From NCBI GenBank assembly GCA_028456385.1, contig JALNQF010000343.1, positions 1 to 44,297 on the forward strand: DNA of 44,297 nt, read 5' to 3'. Shown here piece by piece: positions 10,981 to 23,300 of this stretch. Every line of letters begins with the position of its first letter. The stretch's first letter is position 1. Under the pieces are notes generated by a model. That model did not search any database. It saw only the letters and a list, made by a program, of their open reading frames with translations, and was not told where the DNA came from. Origin of the DNA: Ophiosphaerella korrae (lineage: Eukaryota > Ascomycota > Dothideomycetes > Pleosporales > Phaeosphaeriaceae). Both the position numbers and the translations under genes were made by a program.

Positions 10981-11340
10981 CTACTACTAACGTGTTTTAT
11001 CACTCCTCGGCCTATATTACTCCTCGGCCTACTCTACTAAAACTAGCAGAGCTCTAAGATTATTTGCGCTACAACAGTACACTTAAAATTAGCTAAATAT
11101 TTATAGAGAGATATATTATATAGATTTACACTAATTCCTTCTATATCCTTGTATATAGCACTTACTACACGTTAGTAGTATATATTAGCGCACGGTTATT
11201 GTGTCTATCTAAGTCCTTCTCTTAGCCTCCTTAGCTAATCTCTATCTATCCTAAGCCTATAATACGCCTCCTATAGCTATATACTATCTTAGCTTATCTC
11301 TTTTCTATCTCTAACAATTATTTGTAGCCTTAAGTTTAAT
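10981..11340. other. Transition from unique sequence to RIPed repeats
   Basis: CA/TG content falls away over about 100 bases. ACTCCTCGGCCT occurs twice, 17 bases apart (11002 and 11019). No coding region is evident. Confidence 0.5.
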
Positions 11341-12720
11341 ATTTTCTTCTATAAAAATAGCTACTAAGTGTATTACTATCTAATAGCTCTTAACAAGTTA
11401 AGATAGAGCTTAACTAGAGGAGTTTTAAGATTAATATTAAAAGAGAGTTCTAAGTAGTTAAGCTTACCTTTTAAGCTAAGTAACTATATAAGGCGTTTCT
11501 ACTACCTATAGGCTTGTATTACTAGCTAGAATAAGAGATAGCGTTCTAACAAAAGTTAGGTTTAATAAGACCTAAGTAGGCTTAAATAGAATTAGTCCTA
11601 TTACTTAGAATCTACCTTTAATTATAACTTTAGAGAAGACTTATAAGCGTATATAAGTATATACTTAAAGGAACTCTTTTTTATTAATATAAAAGACTCC
11701 TTAGTATACTAGCTACCTAATCTTATAACTATATATAGACTTAAGGGGAGAGAAGTAGCTAATATTAAGTAGCTAAAGGAAGTAAGAAGAATAAGCTAGT
11801 ATATAGAGGCTAATAATCTTATTATCTTTATAATACTAGTTAAACTTAGGTATAGTATAGCTACTATACCTATCTAAGATTAAAAGCTTATATACGCCTA
11901 TTAACTACTATGTATACTTATTAAAGTACTTTAGCTACTTAAACCCTAGCTTATTAGTTATCTAGCTATTATTAGAGACTACAATTATCTAGTTAGGTAG
12001 AAGGTCTTAATACTAGCTAGCTTAGTACACCTTACTAGCTAAAATTACAAATAGTAGTAATATTAAGCTAGACGTACTAATACACTTAATTACTATAACC
12101 TAGTTATAATTACTAGGCTATACGTTAGTAGCTTAACTAATTGTATCTAAACTAGTAACTACTTTTAATATACTAGCTACTCCTATTATAAAGCTAGTCT
12201 TATTAAAGTTATATATATCTCTATTAAGTATTCTATATACTTTACGCGTCTCTTATATAAGCTTAAACTATACTCTAATTTTAATAAGGTCTTTATATTT
12301 AGTATACTATAAGTAGAGCTTTTTATTCTACTTTATCTAAAGCTTAGACTAGCTCTTAATTTAGTATAATATCTAGTACTTACCTATAAGCTTTAGAGGA
12401 GGATTTTAGCTATATATAGTAAGAAGAACGTTTACTATTTATTATACGTTAATAATCTAGGGGAGAAATCCTTAATAATTAAAGTCTAAGATCTATTAAA
12501 TAAGTACTTATTCTTTACTTAGCTAAAGCTTTTAGTTTCTTATATTAAATTCTTAGATTGTTAGTATACGTTTAATATATTACTTAAGTATTATTCTTAG
12601 TACGTTATATAAGAAAGTAGTTCTATAAGTACTTTTTTTATTTATATTTTAGATAGATTTAGTTATAAAAAGTATTCTTCTATCTTTTTAAGATAATTAA
12701 ATATATTAAGTAGGTAGTAT
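11340..12720 (+). pseudogene. Fossil ORF of unknown type
   Basis: The frame beginning at 11880 reads as a protein over several hundred codons if TAG and TAA are taken as mutated Gln/Trp codons. It stays coherent to about 12720, just before the Tc1-like transposon. I recognise no domain: no polymerase, transposase or integrase motif was found. The lack of CA/TG shows it was repeated when RIP acted. The start is a guess. Confidence 0.35.
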
Positions 12721-12854
12721 AGCTAATAAAGCTAAAGAGAAATAGGTAGTTTTAGTAAGGTAGGCTAAAGAGTAATATAGGCTAAGGAGTAATAAAATAC
12801 GTTGCTAAATATTACTTAAGTAATATAGCTAGTTTTATATATTTTATAGTTATA

Positions 12855-12872
12855 GGATAAAAGTTTAGTTTA
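12855..12872 (+). repeat. Left terminal inverted repeat of the Tc1-like element
   Basis: GGATAAAAGTTTAGTTTA, preceded by TA. It pairs with 14149-14166. Confidence 0.85.
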
Positions 12873-12999
12873 TAAAGTAACGCGTTAATACGCCTCTTAT
12901 TAATACCTAACTTCTAAATAACTACTAAAATACTATAACGCTGTTAATTTAGCTAGGAAATAAGTAGTAATATAAGAATAGCTACTTAATTAACCCTAG

Positions 13000-14024
13000 A
13001 GTAACGTATAAGAATTATTACAAAGTTAGAGGTAGAGTATAGCGTAAAAGAGTTAGTAGAAGAATTTTACGTTACTTCTAAATATATACGTAATACCTTA
13101 TAACAATAATAGCTCTACTATACTATAAAGGACCTACCCTAATCTAGTCGTTTTAAGATACTATTATAACGTAATAAGTAAATACTATTTTAAATAGCTT
13201 AAAAATATCCTAAGATAGAGTATAAGTAGCTCTTTAAAGAAGCTACTTTTACTAAATAAATATTAGCTAAAACTATATATAAAGTGCTTAAGAGATATAA
13301 CTTAAAAAACTTTAGATATATATATAAACCTAAGATTACTTAATTTATAGTAGAGAGAAAGAAGGCCTAAGAGAAAAAGTAGTAGTATTTTAACTAGAAG
13401 AGAAGGACTCTATACTTCTCTAATAAGTATTTTATTTAGAAAGGCTCTAGTACTAACTAAAAGTAGTACTTCTACTATCTTTATAAGAAATAGAAGTATA
13501 AAAAAAAAAAAAAGTATAATATATTATATTTTCTTATATAAATAGTATAAGAGTTAATCTAGATTAATAAGAAAGAGAAGGTATAAAAGAGCTTACTAGT
13601 AGATATAGAAAGAGACCCTAATACTTACTATAATAGCTACTTAGCTTAGAGTTACATCTAGGTACTAGAAAAAGGCCTCTTCTATAATTATTAAAGAGGT
13701 AATCTATTCTAGTAAGATAATACGTATATATATACTATATAAGTAACTAGTAACTAGTTATAGAGGTATTATATAAATGTTATTAACTTTTTACTTTACT
13801 TACTAGACTTTAGACCTATTAAGTATATATAGTAAGTACTTAAAAAGAAAGTATATAAACTTTACTTAAAGCTAGTTATAATTAGTATGTTTATAGAAGA
13901 CTAGGAGTAACTATATAAAGTATTAAAAGAGGTATAGAAGAAGATCTCTAATTTATATATTAAGGCGCTTATTCTATTTATACTATAACGCCTTACTACT
14001 ATAAGGCGTATATATAGTTATTAA
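13000..14024 (+). pseudogene. Degenerate Tc1-type transposase
   Basis: Cut-and-paste transposase with the DDE nuclease fold. The first catalytic Asp, in the FSDE-type motif, is Asn at 13422-13424. The second is kept in QDN at 13716-13718. The third, the Glu of the NPIE-type motif, is Lys at 13821-13823. Exactly 34 residues separate the second and third positions, the Tc1 spacing. Both lost residues fit TG-to-TA mutation. Many Trp/Gln codons are now stops, and the three catalytic positions remain in one frame. The C-terminus ends at TAA; the N-terminal limit is approximate. Confidence 0.85.
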
Positions 14025-14148
14025 ATAAAATATTAAGTTTTTTATAATAAAATAATACTTCTTTTATATTACTATAATAATTAGGTAGTAAGTAATAGTA
14101 AGGTATAGAGCTATATTAAGATATATAAACCTTATATTTAGCTATTAG

Positions 14149-14166
14149 TAAACTAAACTTTTGTCC
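14149..14166 (-). repeat. Right terminal inverted repeat of the Tc1-like element
   Basis: Complement of GGACAAAAGTTTAGTTTA, followed by TA. It keeps the CA that the left copy has lost. Confidence 0.85.
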
Positions 14167-14308
14167 TAGTACTATAACAATCTTACTATTCTTAGAAGTA
14201 GTAGATTTTCTAACTATAGATTACTATAAAAATTTACTATAGTAGTAATCTACAAGTAAAAGCTTTAATTTTATCTACTAATAATAAAGTATACTAACTA
14301 AGTAATAA
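14167..14308. other. Short AT-rich remnant
   Basis: Sequence between the Tc1-like element and the Copia LTR. Apart from the short inverted pair AGTAGATT/AATCTACT around 14205-14255, nothing recognisable is seen. Confidence 0.4.
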
Positions 14309-14778
14309 TATTAGACTATCTTATATATATAACTTTATTATATTTAAAAAGAGTTATTATAAGTTAATAAAAAGACTTATTTATACTAGCTATATAAAAG
14401 CCTTACTAGATATAAGTACTAAGGTTTCTAAAAAGCTTTATTTTAGATTAATTATTTTATCTAATTATTTCTAGCCCTATATACTATCTATATATCTACG
14501 CTATAGTAGTCTTAGCTAGGTCTTTTAAAATAGTAGTAAGCTAGATCTTTAGTACTTATTCTATTAAAGTACTAGTTCCTTTATTATATTAGTTATACTA
14601 TTATAGTTTATCTCTTTATATATAAGATCTTTTATTTAATTCTTTTATTTATAAAAGTTAAAACTATAACCTTAGAGCTATAATAGAGTTAGTAGCTTAG
14701 TAATTATTATACTTATACGATAAGCTAATTAGATTATATATATACTATTACGTATCTAATTATATAACTTATTTAATA
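14309..14778 (-). repeat. Ty1/Copia LTR, complete, minus orientation
   Basis: Reversed, it matches the 473-bp Copia LTR at 29743-30215 along its whole length, including AGCTAGGTCT and CTTATATAT blocks. It ends in TTATATAACTTATTTAATA. A Copia RNase H reading toward it lies immediately to the right, so it is the 3' LTR of a minus-strand element. I could not confirm a target duplication. Confidence 0.75.
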
Positions 14779-14859
14779 TACCTTTTTAAGTTAGTAACTT
14801 ATTCGTAAGCTAAATTTTTATAAAATAAGTATAAGATTATTAAAGTAGTTTTAGATTTT

Positions 14860-15553
14860 ATTAAAAAGTACTTAATATATTATTTAGTATTTATTTACTT
14901 CTATTAGTATAAGATAATTTAAAAAGCTTTTTTATTTATTTACTAGTAAGATATTTATAAAGCTATCTACTATTATCTCTATTAATAGAGTATATTCTAC
15001 TTTAATGTAGCTAGTAGAGACCTCTTATCTTAGCTAGTAATTATAGATATTAACGTACTAAATATTAGTTTATAGCTTAGCTAGTTTTATAGTAATAAGC
15101 TAGATTAATTAAGTATTATTAAACTAGTAAGTAATATAGTTTATAAGTAGTTTAATATATAGTTTATTAAAAAGTTTTAATATAAAGATTACTTCTTTAG
15201 CTACTTATAATAAAGATAGTAAAATTAGCTTTAGTTATAAAAGTAGTAGCTATATTTTACTTATTTACTCTCTATATAATAAGCCTATTTAAAAGTTTAA
15301 TTATATAGCGTTAAAAGATTTTTTAGTTTATAGTAATATTAGTAAAAAAAGTATTACTAGTAACTTATAATTATTATTTTAACTTAGCTAGATTACTCTT
15401 AATCTTATATAAGAAAAGTATATAAGTACTTAATTAGTAGTGTTATAGTAAGTTATATTTAGGTTTATAAAGAAATAAGCTAGTTATAACGTTATAAAGG
15501 CTATATCTAGCTAGGTAGTTATAGTTTTAAATAGAACTAAGCTAATCTAACTA
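14860..15553 (-). pseudogene. Degenerate Copia Pol, RNase H end
   Basis: On the minus strand the order fits the Copia RNase H domain: a TTFITKAN block (expected TEAE acidic region), then HID-type and VEYT motifs, then a DSF block near the C-terminus that corresponds to the ADGFTK-type end. It runs into the 3' LTR as expected. Reverse transcriptase and integrase are missing because the element is broken at 15554 by other LTR sequence. Confidence 0.75.
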
Positions 15554-15773
15554 TTAGATTTAATAGTTATAAAATTAATAAATATAAACTTTAGTAAAAA
15601 AAGAGTTAATTAGTTAATCTCTATCTTTTTTAATCTCTAGCCCTACGCTCTATCTATATATTTACGCTATAGTAGTCTTAGATAGGTCTCTTAAGATAAT
15701 AGAAAGCTAGATCCTTAGTACTTATTCTATTAAGGTACTAGTTCTTTTATTATATTATTATAGTATTATATAT
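15554..15773 (-). repeat. Second Ty1/Copia LTR fragment, minus orientation
   Basis: It starts at TATTAGATTTAATAG, the reversed 3' end of the family, and matches the middle of the LTR at 14309-14778 (CTAGCCCTA, CTTAAGATA and GGTACTAGTT blocks). It is interrupted by the solo Gypsy LTR after about 220 bases. I could not find the remaining part beyond that insertion. Confidence 0.7.
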
Positions 15774-16258
15774 TATAATAAAGCCTTAAGTTGTTAACTA
15801 CTTAAAGTCTTTAAGGGGGGAGTATAGTAGATTAAAAGTTAATAACTATAGTATATAGTAAGTAAGTAATAAGATAAATAAATAATAGAATAATTCTTAT
15901 AATATTAATATATTATTACTCTTAGTTAGAGATTAGATTACTAATACTATCTTAATAATACGTATTACTACTAACTATATACTTTTAGCCTTTTACTAGC
16001 TTTATAGCTTTATTTATACTAAGTCTTATAAAGTAGTAAAGCTACTTTATAGCTTTATCTTTACTAAGCCTTATAAAGTAATAAAGTTACTTTATAGCTT
16101 TATAACTAGTAAGCTTTATATAGCTATAAAGTTATTACGTATTTTTATTATAATTAACTTTCTAATTAAGCTTATTATCCTATAAGTTATATATATTATT
16201 ATCTTCTATTATAGAGCTAATTAGTTCTATCTAGTTTTCTTCTATTACTACTATAATA
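15774..16258 (-). repeat. Solo Ty3/Gypsy LTR with TATAT target duplication
   Basis: Its ends match the chromovirus LTRs (TATAATA on the left, CTATAATA on the right). Exact TATAT copies flank it at 15769-15773 and 16259-16263. The internal part differs from its relatives by a tandem block at about 15985-16130. There is no internal retrotransposon sequence, so it is probably an LTR-LTR recombination product. Confidence 0.8.
15985..16130. repeat. Tandem repeat inside the solo LTR
   Basis: Roughly 55-base units built on CTTTATAGCTTTAT...CTTATAAAGTA, about 2.5 copies, with internal inverted symmetry (AAAGTAGTAAAGCTACTTT). It replaces the different tandem blocks found at this place in the other LTRs. 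Confidence 0.75.
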
Positions 16259-19250
16259 TATATCTAATATAGATCTATATCCTAAAAGCTTATTAGTTTA
16301 AAGAGCTTAAACTTTTATTAGCTAAACTAACTTTTAATATTATTTATACTTCTATAGATTATACTTTATAACCTAAAGGCTTATTAACTACTTTACTAGT
16401 TTTTTTTCCTTTTTCTTTATTAGTAGCTTCTCTTTATAAGCTTTTAGCACTTATATTTCTTTAGTAATTACTTACTTTTTTTTTACTATTTTTTTCTTTA
16501 AAATACTTTACTATATACATCTACTCTCTTTTTTAGAGCTTAGTCCTATTAAGCTATAATACTTAATTAATAGCTTTTAGCCTAAAAAGAAAGTTAAACC
16601 TACTTTAATTATAAAGTCTTTTCTTATTTTATTAGAGTAAAGTACTTAAACTATTAGATCGAAAATAATTTAGATTTATAATTTAGCTTTACTCTTATTA
16701 ATAGTTAAGTATCTAGTACTAACTAAATATATAGTTAGAGAGTAACTTAGGCTTTTTAGCTAAAATATTAATATTAATATAATAGAAAGAAGCTATTAAG
16801 ATTTTAAGAGTATTTTTTTTTTTAAATAACTTATAACTTTTTAGGTATTAATTACTATATATTATTTATAAACTACTAATCTAACTTTAGCTATAGCTAT
16901 AACTTACTTAAGCTTACTCTAATAGAATACTAGCCTTATTAGTACTATTACCTAATATAAAGCTTATATTATATTACTTTTATTTCTTTATATTAGCTAT
17001 TGTTTTTATTTTAGAGTATTTTAGCTATAGATTAAGACTTTAAATATCCTACTCCTATTTTCTACTTATAACGCCTTTTTTTTAAAAGCTCTAGATCTAA
17101 TATCTAAAGAGTTATTTATAGAGTATTTATGTAGTTTCTAAGTTATTTAATAAATAATTTTATATAGACGTATTATATAGCTTATAGTAGTAGCTACTTA
17201 ATTTTTTACTTTTTTTATAAATATAAGAAACGTAAAAGTAAATATTATAAGTTACTTTTTTACTTATTCTTTTTATATACGTTTTATAAGCTATAGTAGT
17301 TTCTACTTACTAAATTCTTTTCTTACTTATTAATTTTTAATAGCTAGCTTTTTTCTTATATATATATATTTATTAGTTAAGCTAGTATAAGGCGCTTAAG
17401 CTCTATATTTAAATTTTTTTACTAGTAGTTAGGCTTTTATAGTTATTAGCTTCTATTATTTTACTAAAGTTATAAATACTTTCTAAAAGTATACTTAAAC
17501 TTTATCTCTTTATTTTTTATTCTATTTTCTTCTATTTTTCTTTAAGCTTATCTTTGCTACTCTATACTTTTTTACTAGTTTCTTATCTCTATTTTTTTAT
17601 TTACTTTCTACTTTAATTATTATAGCTACTCTTAATTTTTAACTTAGCTTTTACGTAGCTAGCTAGCTTAGCTAAAGTAACTATAATAGTAATAATCTTT
17701 CTTAGCTACTTTATAACTTTAGTAAACTACTTTTAAGTTACTATTAAACTAAAAGTAAAGCTTTTTACTTTATTATTATAATATATTATTTTTAGTATAA
17801 AAGTAAGTATCTAACTTTTTTACTTATAAGCCTTTAGGTCTTACTAACTATATATTCTTCTTAGTTATTACTTATTTTTTTACTACTCTCTTTTACTTAA
17901 CTTACTTTATAACTATTTTAACTAAGTATTTAATATCTTTAAAGAGTATAACTTTACTTAGCTTCTTTCTTTTATTTAAGAGTTTATATTTACTTACTAT
18001 AATATATATAAGAATAAAGTTTACTAGTAGAATAGTCTTTATAAGATTTATTCCTATAACTTTAATAGCTTCTTCTTTACTTCTAATAGCTCTTAGTCTC
18101 TCTTTTACTAGCTCTACTATTAGGTATTCTATTATAAGAATTTTTAGCTACTTAGGCTATATATTTATAAGATCTATCTTTAATTAATAATTTTTAAAAG
18201 ATATAAACTTTTTATAAAGCTATAGTTTCTATAAGTTAGTATACTTAGAAAACTATTAGCTTTTATAGAGCTTTACTGCTAGAGCTACTACTACTAGGTT
18301 CTAATAAAGCTATAGCTTGTAGTTATAAGAAAAAAAGTTATTATAGCTATTCTACTTATATTTATAGTAGTATTAGGTACTTTATTTTCTTTAATAATAA
18401 TAGTATTATCTACTTTAATAGCTCTTATATGTATTATTATATTTAGAGCTATAATTAAAGGTTAAGTAAGTCTTTAATCTTATTTTTCTTTTTACTTACT
18501 TTTATCTTAATAATCTTTTATAGCTTAGCTAATATATTTTTAGTAGTCTAGTAGCTAAATATAAGTAAGTACTTTCTTAAGCTAAAAGTTTTACAAAAGG
18601 TTACTACTATATTACTAAGCTCTATAAGTAAGAGTATACTTACGCTAATACTTTTATTTTTATAACTACTTAGTTTTCTAGCTACTTTATTACTATACTC
18701 TTTATATATAATACTATAGTAGCTTATATTTAGTATTTTATTTACTAAAATATTTCTCTAAGTTATTAAGTAGCTTATAAGCGTCTTCTTATAATACCTA
18801 GTAAGCTAGTAAAGTTAAGTTTAAAGATAATAACTATAAAACTTCTAGCTACTTTTATAGCTTTACTAATAATCTTTTTTACTATAAAGCTTATAGCTTA
18901 TACCTTTAAAGTTATACTATACTTAAGAGTAAGTTTAATAATATCTTACTTACTATTTTCTTTATAGTAAATAAAGCTATTATAAGTTAGAGCTCTACTT
19001 AATATAATTTAAGTAAGCTATATAAGCTATTTAAGCTACTCTACTATATATAATTAGCTTAGCTTAAATAGTATTTTAATTAATAATTATTTTTTACTTA
19101 TTTTAAAGTTTATATATTATAATAGTTATAAGCTTAGTACTAAAAATTACTTTATAGTTCTATCTTATATACTATAGTAAATAATTATAAGCTTAGTATA
19201 CTTTTATCTTATTTTATTTTATTATATCTATTAGTTAAATACTTATAATA
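16259..19250 (-). pseudogene. Long fossil coding region of unknown type
   Basis: On the minus strand long stretches, for example about 18480-17400, read as a Lys/Arg/Gln-rich protein once TAA/TAG are treated as mutated Gln/Trp codons. A charged, coiled-coil-like section lies near 17650-17500. I found no transposase, reverse transcriptase or zinc-knuckle motif. Composition matches the surrounding dead repeats. It might be the ORF1 of a LINE or another mobile-element gene. Limits are approximate. Confidence 0.35.
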
Positions 19251-19349
19251 TCTTATATAAAGATTAATCTACTTAATAAAGGTTTTACTCTACTTAATAA
19301 GTACTTATAAAAGCTAGTATAGTTTATATAACTCTACTATAATATACCT

Positions 19350-20390
19350 AAGCTAAGTATCTAGAAGCTTATTAACTTTAAAGCTAATAACGCTCTTAAT
19401 ATATATACTAATAAACTAATTTAACTTAAACTAAAGAGCTTAGTACTTATAGAATAAGTAGCTACCTATAAGCTTATAATAGATAAATACTAAGCTAAAA
19501 AAGATACTTAGATATTATAAATAATACGCCTTAGAGTACTAAGTACTTAAGTAAATGCTATAGTTAATCTAAGCTATCTAGTAATAGCTAAAATAACTTT
19601 ACTTATAAATAGTAAAGCTATAATATAAGAGCTTATTTAAATACTAAAGAACTTACTAGCTCTATCTAATACTAGCGCTAGTAATCTTATCTAAGCTTAA
19701 TACTAAGCTTATCTATAGAAGTTTTACTAAAGATGCTAATTACTAGAGCTCTAGTATAATAAGTAGCTATACTTATATTAGGATATAATTACGTATAATA
19801 TATTAGAGGTAATATATAAGCTTATAGTATAAGATTACCTAGAAGTATTAATACTAAAGCTAGCTCTAGACTAAGCTTAGATAATAAGCTAATTAGTAAT
19901 CTAGAGCTTAGTCTTTAGCTTAAAGGTACTTACACTAAAGTAAATTAGTAAAACCTACTTAGCTTTATTATAGGAGTATAAGCTCTTAACTACTAATTAA
20001 GAATCTAGTATATTTATAATATTTAAAAGATCTAAGCTATAAGTATTAAGTTTAAGCTTAAGCTATAACTTAAAATATAACTACTTATATAGCTAAGCTT
20101 ACTACTAAAAGTAATAAGATTAGAGATAGATATAAGTATCGCTTACTAGTAGTCTATTTAAAATAGATAATAATAGAAAAGTAAAAATATAAGCTAGTTT
20201 AGATAAGCTCTACTTTATAGTAGTTAAAAATCTAGTAACTTAAAAGTAAGCTAGTCTCTCTTAGGAACTAGTTAAAGCTAGCTTAAAGTTAGTTAAATTA
20301 AAGGCCTTAGCCTACTTAAGTTAGCTAAACGTTGTACTTATTATTCTAGGTATACTTATTAACTCTAGTAAACTTAATAAGCTAGCTCCT
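19350..20390 (+). pseudogene. Degenerate Copia Gag
   Basis: A plus-strand frame upstream of and contiguous with a Copia protease/integrase. It is rich in Leu, Gln and Lys over about 300 codons, as in Copia capsid proteins, with a basic region near the end. Stops correspond to lost Gln/Trp codons. No zinc knuckle could be confirmed. The 5' limit and any 5' LTR were not found. Confidence 0.6.
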
Positions 20391-23300
20391 AAAGCTTCTT
20401 TAATACTAGATTTTAATACTTATATACTTTTTAAGAGTACTATACTTAATAATAAAGCTACTTTCTACTTATTTAACTTAATAAGTTTTATAGAACCTAG
20501 CTCCTTTATAAAAGAAAAAAGTATAAGCTATATAGAAGTAAGTATATAAGTATTTTTAATACTTAGTAAAAGTACCTAAGTCTTTAAAAATACACTAAAT
20601 AGAGCTTATAGTAAGTATATAGAGAATTTAATACTTTATAAAGTAGTAGTAGTTAAAGAATTCTATATTAATATAGTATCTAAAGCTTAATTATAATAAG
20701 ATAGAGCTTAGGATTAAGGTTTTGATAAAACTCTAAGAGTAAGAACGCTAGTAGTAAGTATTATACTAGTAACGCTAATACTTAAATATAACTTTACTTT
20801 TATTAAATATAAGCTTATTACGTTTTATCTAACTATTATAAGTATAACTAAAGTTAATTAAGTTAATTACTAGCTTAAATTATAGTATATAACGCCTAGA
20901 AGTAACTTAAAAAAGCTCTAGTACGCTAGAGCCAGTTATCTTAGACTAGAAGTACTATAAGCGCTAGTAAAAAGTATAAGAAATATACGTATTAATAGAA
21001 TAGTACATATTAAGTATAAGTATTACTTAATAGTATACGCTAAGTAAGTTATTTTAAAGTAGCCTAAAGAAAGAGCTTTATACTTATACTAGTAAGTAGC
21101 GTAAAACTTATTTAATATACTTACTAGTTACTTTAAAGAGGTTTAAACTATACTACTTAAGTATAAGTATAGTAGTAAGCTCTATACTATCTTATTATAA
21201 AGTAAAACTTTTTAAAAGATAATAAAAGTATTTAAAAGCTTTTTAAAGTTACTAATAATATATAATAAGCTTTATATATATATACTCTAGTAAGAAAATA
21301 AAGTAGTAACACTCTTATAAAGAAGTAAAATACGCTTCTAGATTTAAGCTAAATAAAAAATAATTATAATTAAAAGTACTCTAGTATATATATAAGCTAT
21401 AAAAAGGAGCTAAGAAAGCTAGTTAAGAAATAATAATATAAGTAATTAAGATAAAGATAAGTACTAACTTACTAGAAAAGCTCTAGATAGAGATAGTAGA
21501 AGTAGCTATATAGCTATATAATATAAGCCTAAGCTTTACTTATAATATATAAGGTCTTAATATAGTACTTAATAGCTAGTTTAGATAGTACTTTAAATAC
21601 TATTAGCTTAAGTAAGTAAGAGCTACTATAGAAATCTTTTAGCTAGATTAGAGTAGAGTATATACTTATAGCTACTACGTATATCTACTAAATAAATAGT
21701 AAGTAGTTAGGTATAATAAAATAAGCTTTAAAATAAGCTCTTAGAGCTATATTAGATATCTAGTAAGATATAGGTCCTAGAATTAGATTAGCTAATTATA
21801 ACGCGTAATATAATAATTAAAAAGTAGCTCTTTTATAATAAAAATAGTAAAGTTTTTTAAAAACTTTTAAAATTAAAAATTTAATAACTTATTAATATAT
21901 TATATAAAGAATATAGCGCGTAATATAAAAAAACTTAAAATAATCTATATAACTATCTCTATAAAGTAGATTAAATCCTAGAAAGTAACTAGTAAAGAAA
22001 GTACTTAAAGTAAAATCTAGAGAGTAGAGCTCTATATAATACTAAAAGCTAGGCTATCTAGCTAGCTATCTTAGTAGAATAAGAAGTAGATTTTATATAA
22101 GTAGTAAGCTTAGCTAGTAAACTATATAGAATCTATATAAAGTAACTTAAGCTTAGTAGCTTTTAAACTCTAGAGTAAATACTTAAACCTAGAAGGTTTT
22201 TATATATAGGTACTAATATTAATTATAGAAGTAATTAATATAGTAGTATATCTAAAAGATTTTAGGAATTATAATTAACTAAAGAAGTAAGCGCCTTAGA
22301 GTAGCTAATAAGTAAAAGTTTAACTTATTAAACTACTACTTATTAAACTACTTCTTATTAAGTAGCTATAGTTACTATAACTCTAAATAAAGTAGATACT
22401 ATTTTTTATTAAGTAGTAATATTATATATAGTTTTAAATTATATAGTTAGAGCTTATTAATAGTATATACGCTTGTAATAGCTAGGACTAATATAATTAA
22501 GCTAAAGACTCTAAAATAATAAGCTAAATAATAGTACTAGAAGCTTCAGTACTAACTTATTATTATATAAACTTATATAGAGTAAATAAAGTAGTATACT
22601 AGATAAGCTACTCTTATAAGTACTAATAGACTATAACCTAAGTATAGAGCTTACTATAGTAAATACTATAATTATAGTAGCTACTTAACTTAAACTATAG
22701 CTATAGCTATAGCTATAAGCTTATCTATATTAAGATAAGCTACTACTACTACTACTATAGAATTAGAAGTACTTATATATATATTTATATAGGTAGCTCT
22801 TTAAATAAGTAGCTTAGAAAGAAATTAATATACTACTAGTAGCTAGTACTTAAAAAGGGATAAAGTACTTTTAATTAAGTAATTAGCTACTACCTCTAAA
22901 GTAGATTTTAATATATAAACTTAACTAAAATAGTAACTTTTTTAAGTATAAAGCGTAGATTATAGTACGTAGAAACTTCTAAATAATTAATTTAATATAA
23001 TTAAGTTATACTACTCTATTAGTAACGCGCTTATTTTAAACTATAATAGTATTTATAGCTATATTTAACTTAGAAGTAGCTTAGTATAATATTATTAGAG
23101 ATTTTATCTATATATACTAAGATTATTAATAAGTAGTTATTTATAAGTACTTAAGTAAGTTTAATATAGCTAGTAAGTATACTAAACTTAATTAAGTACT
23201 ATATAGCTTTAAAGACTTACTACTCTTTTAGTATAAAGAGTTCTTAAGAATACTAAAATAAGCTATAATTCTTCTATAATAAAGAATATATAATACTCTT

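Larger units (their letters stand above)
12855..14166 (+). mobile_element. Tc1/mariner (DD34E) DNA transposon, RIP-inactivated
   Basis: About 1.31 kb, bounded by inverted repeats of about 18-20 bases: GGATAAAAGTTTAGTTTA on the left and the complement of GGACAAAAGTTTAGTTTA on the right. They differ by one RIP-type change. TA dinucleotides abut both ends, as expected for the TA target duplication of this superfamily. The interior holds a degenerate transposase filling most of the element. It lies between an unknown fossil ORF and a Copia LTR. Confidence 0.88.

Noticed and set aside
13500..13516. Poly-A run as a retroposon tail
   Set aside because: It falls within the transposase reading frame in a Lys-rich stretch and has no target duplication.
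15797..15822. AAGGGGGGAG as a plus-strand polypurine tract
   Set aside because: LTR alignment shows it lies inside the solo LTR starting at 15774, which is in minus orientation; the TATAT duplications confirm the outer ends.
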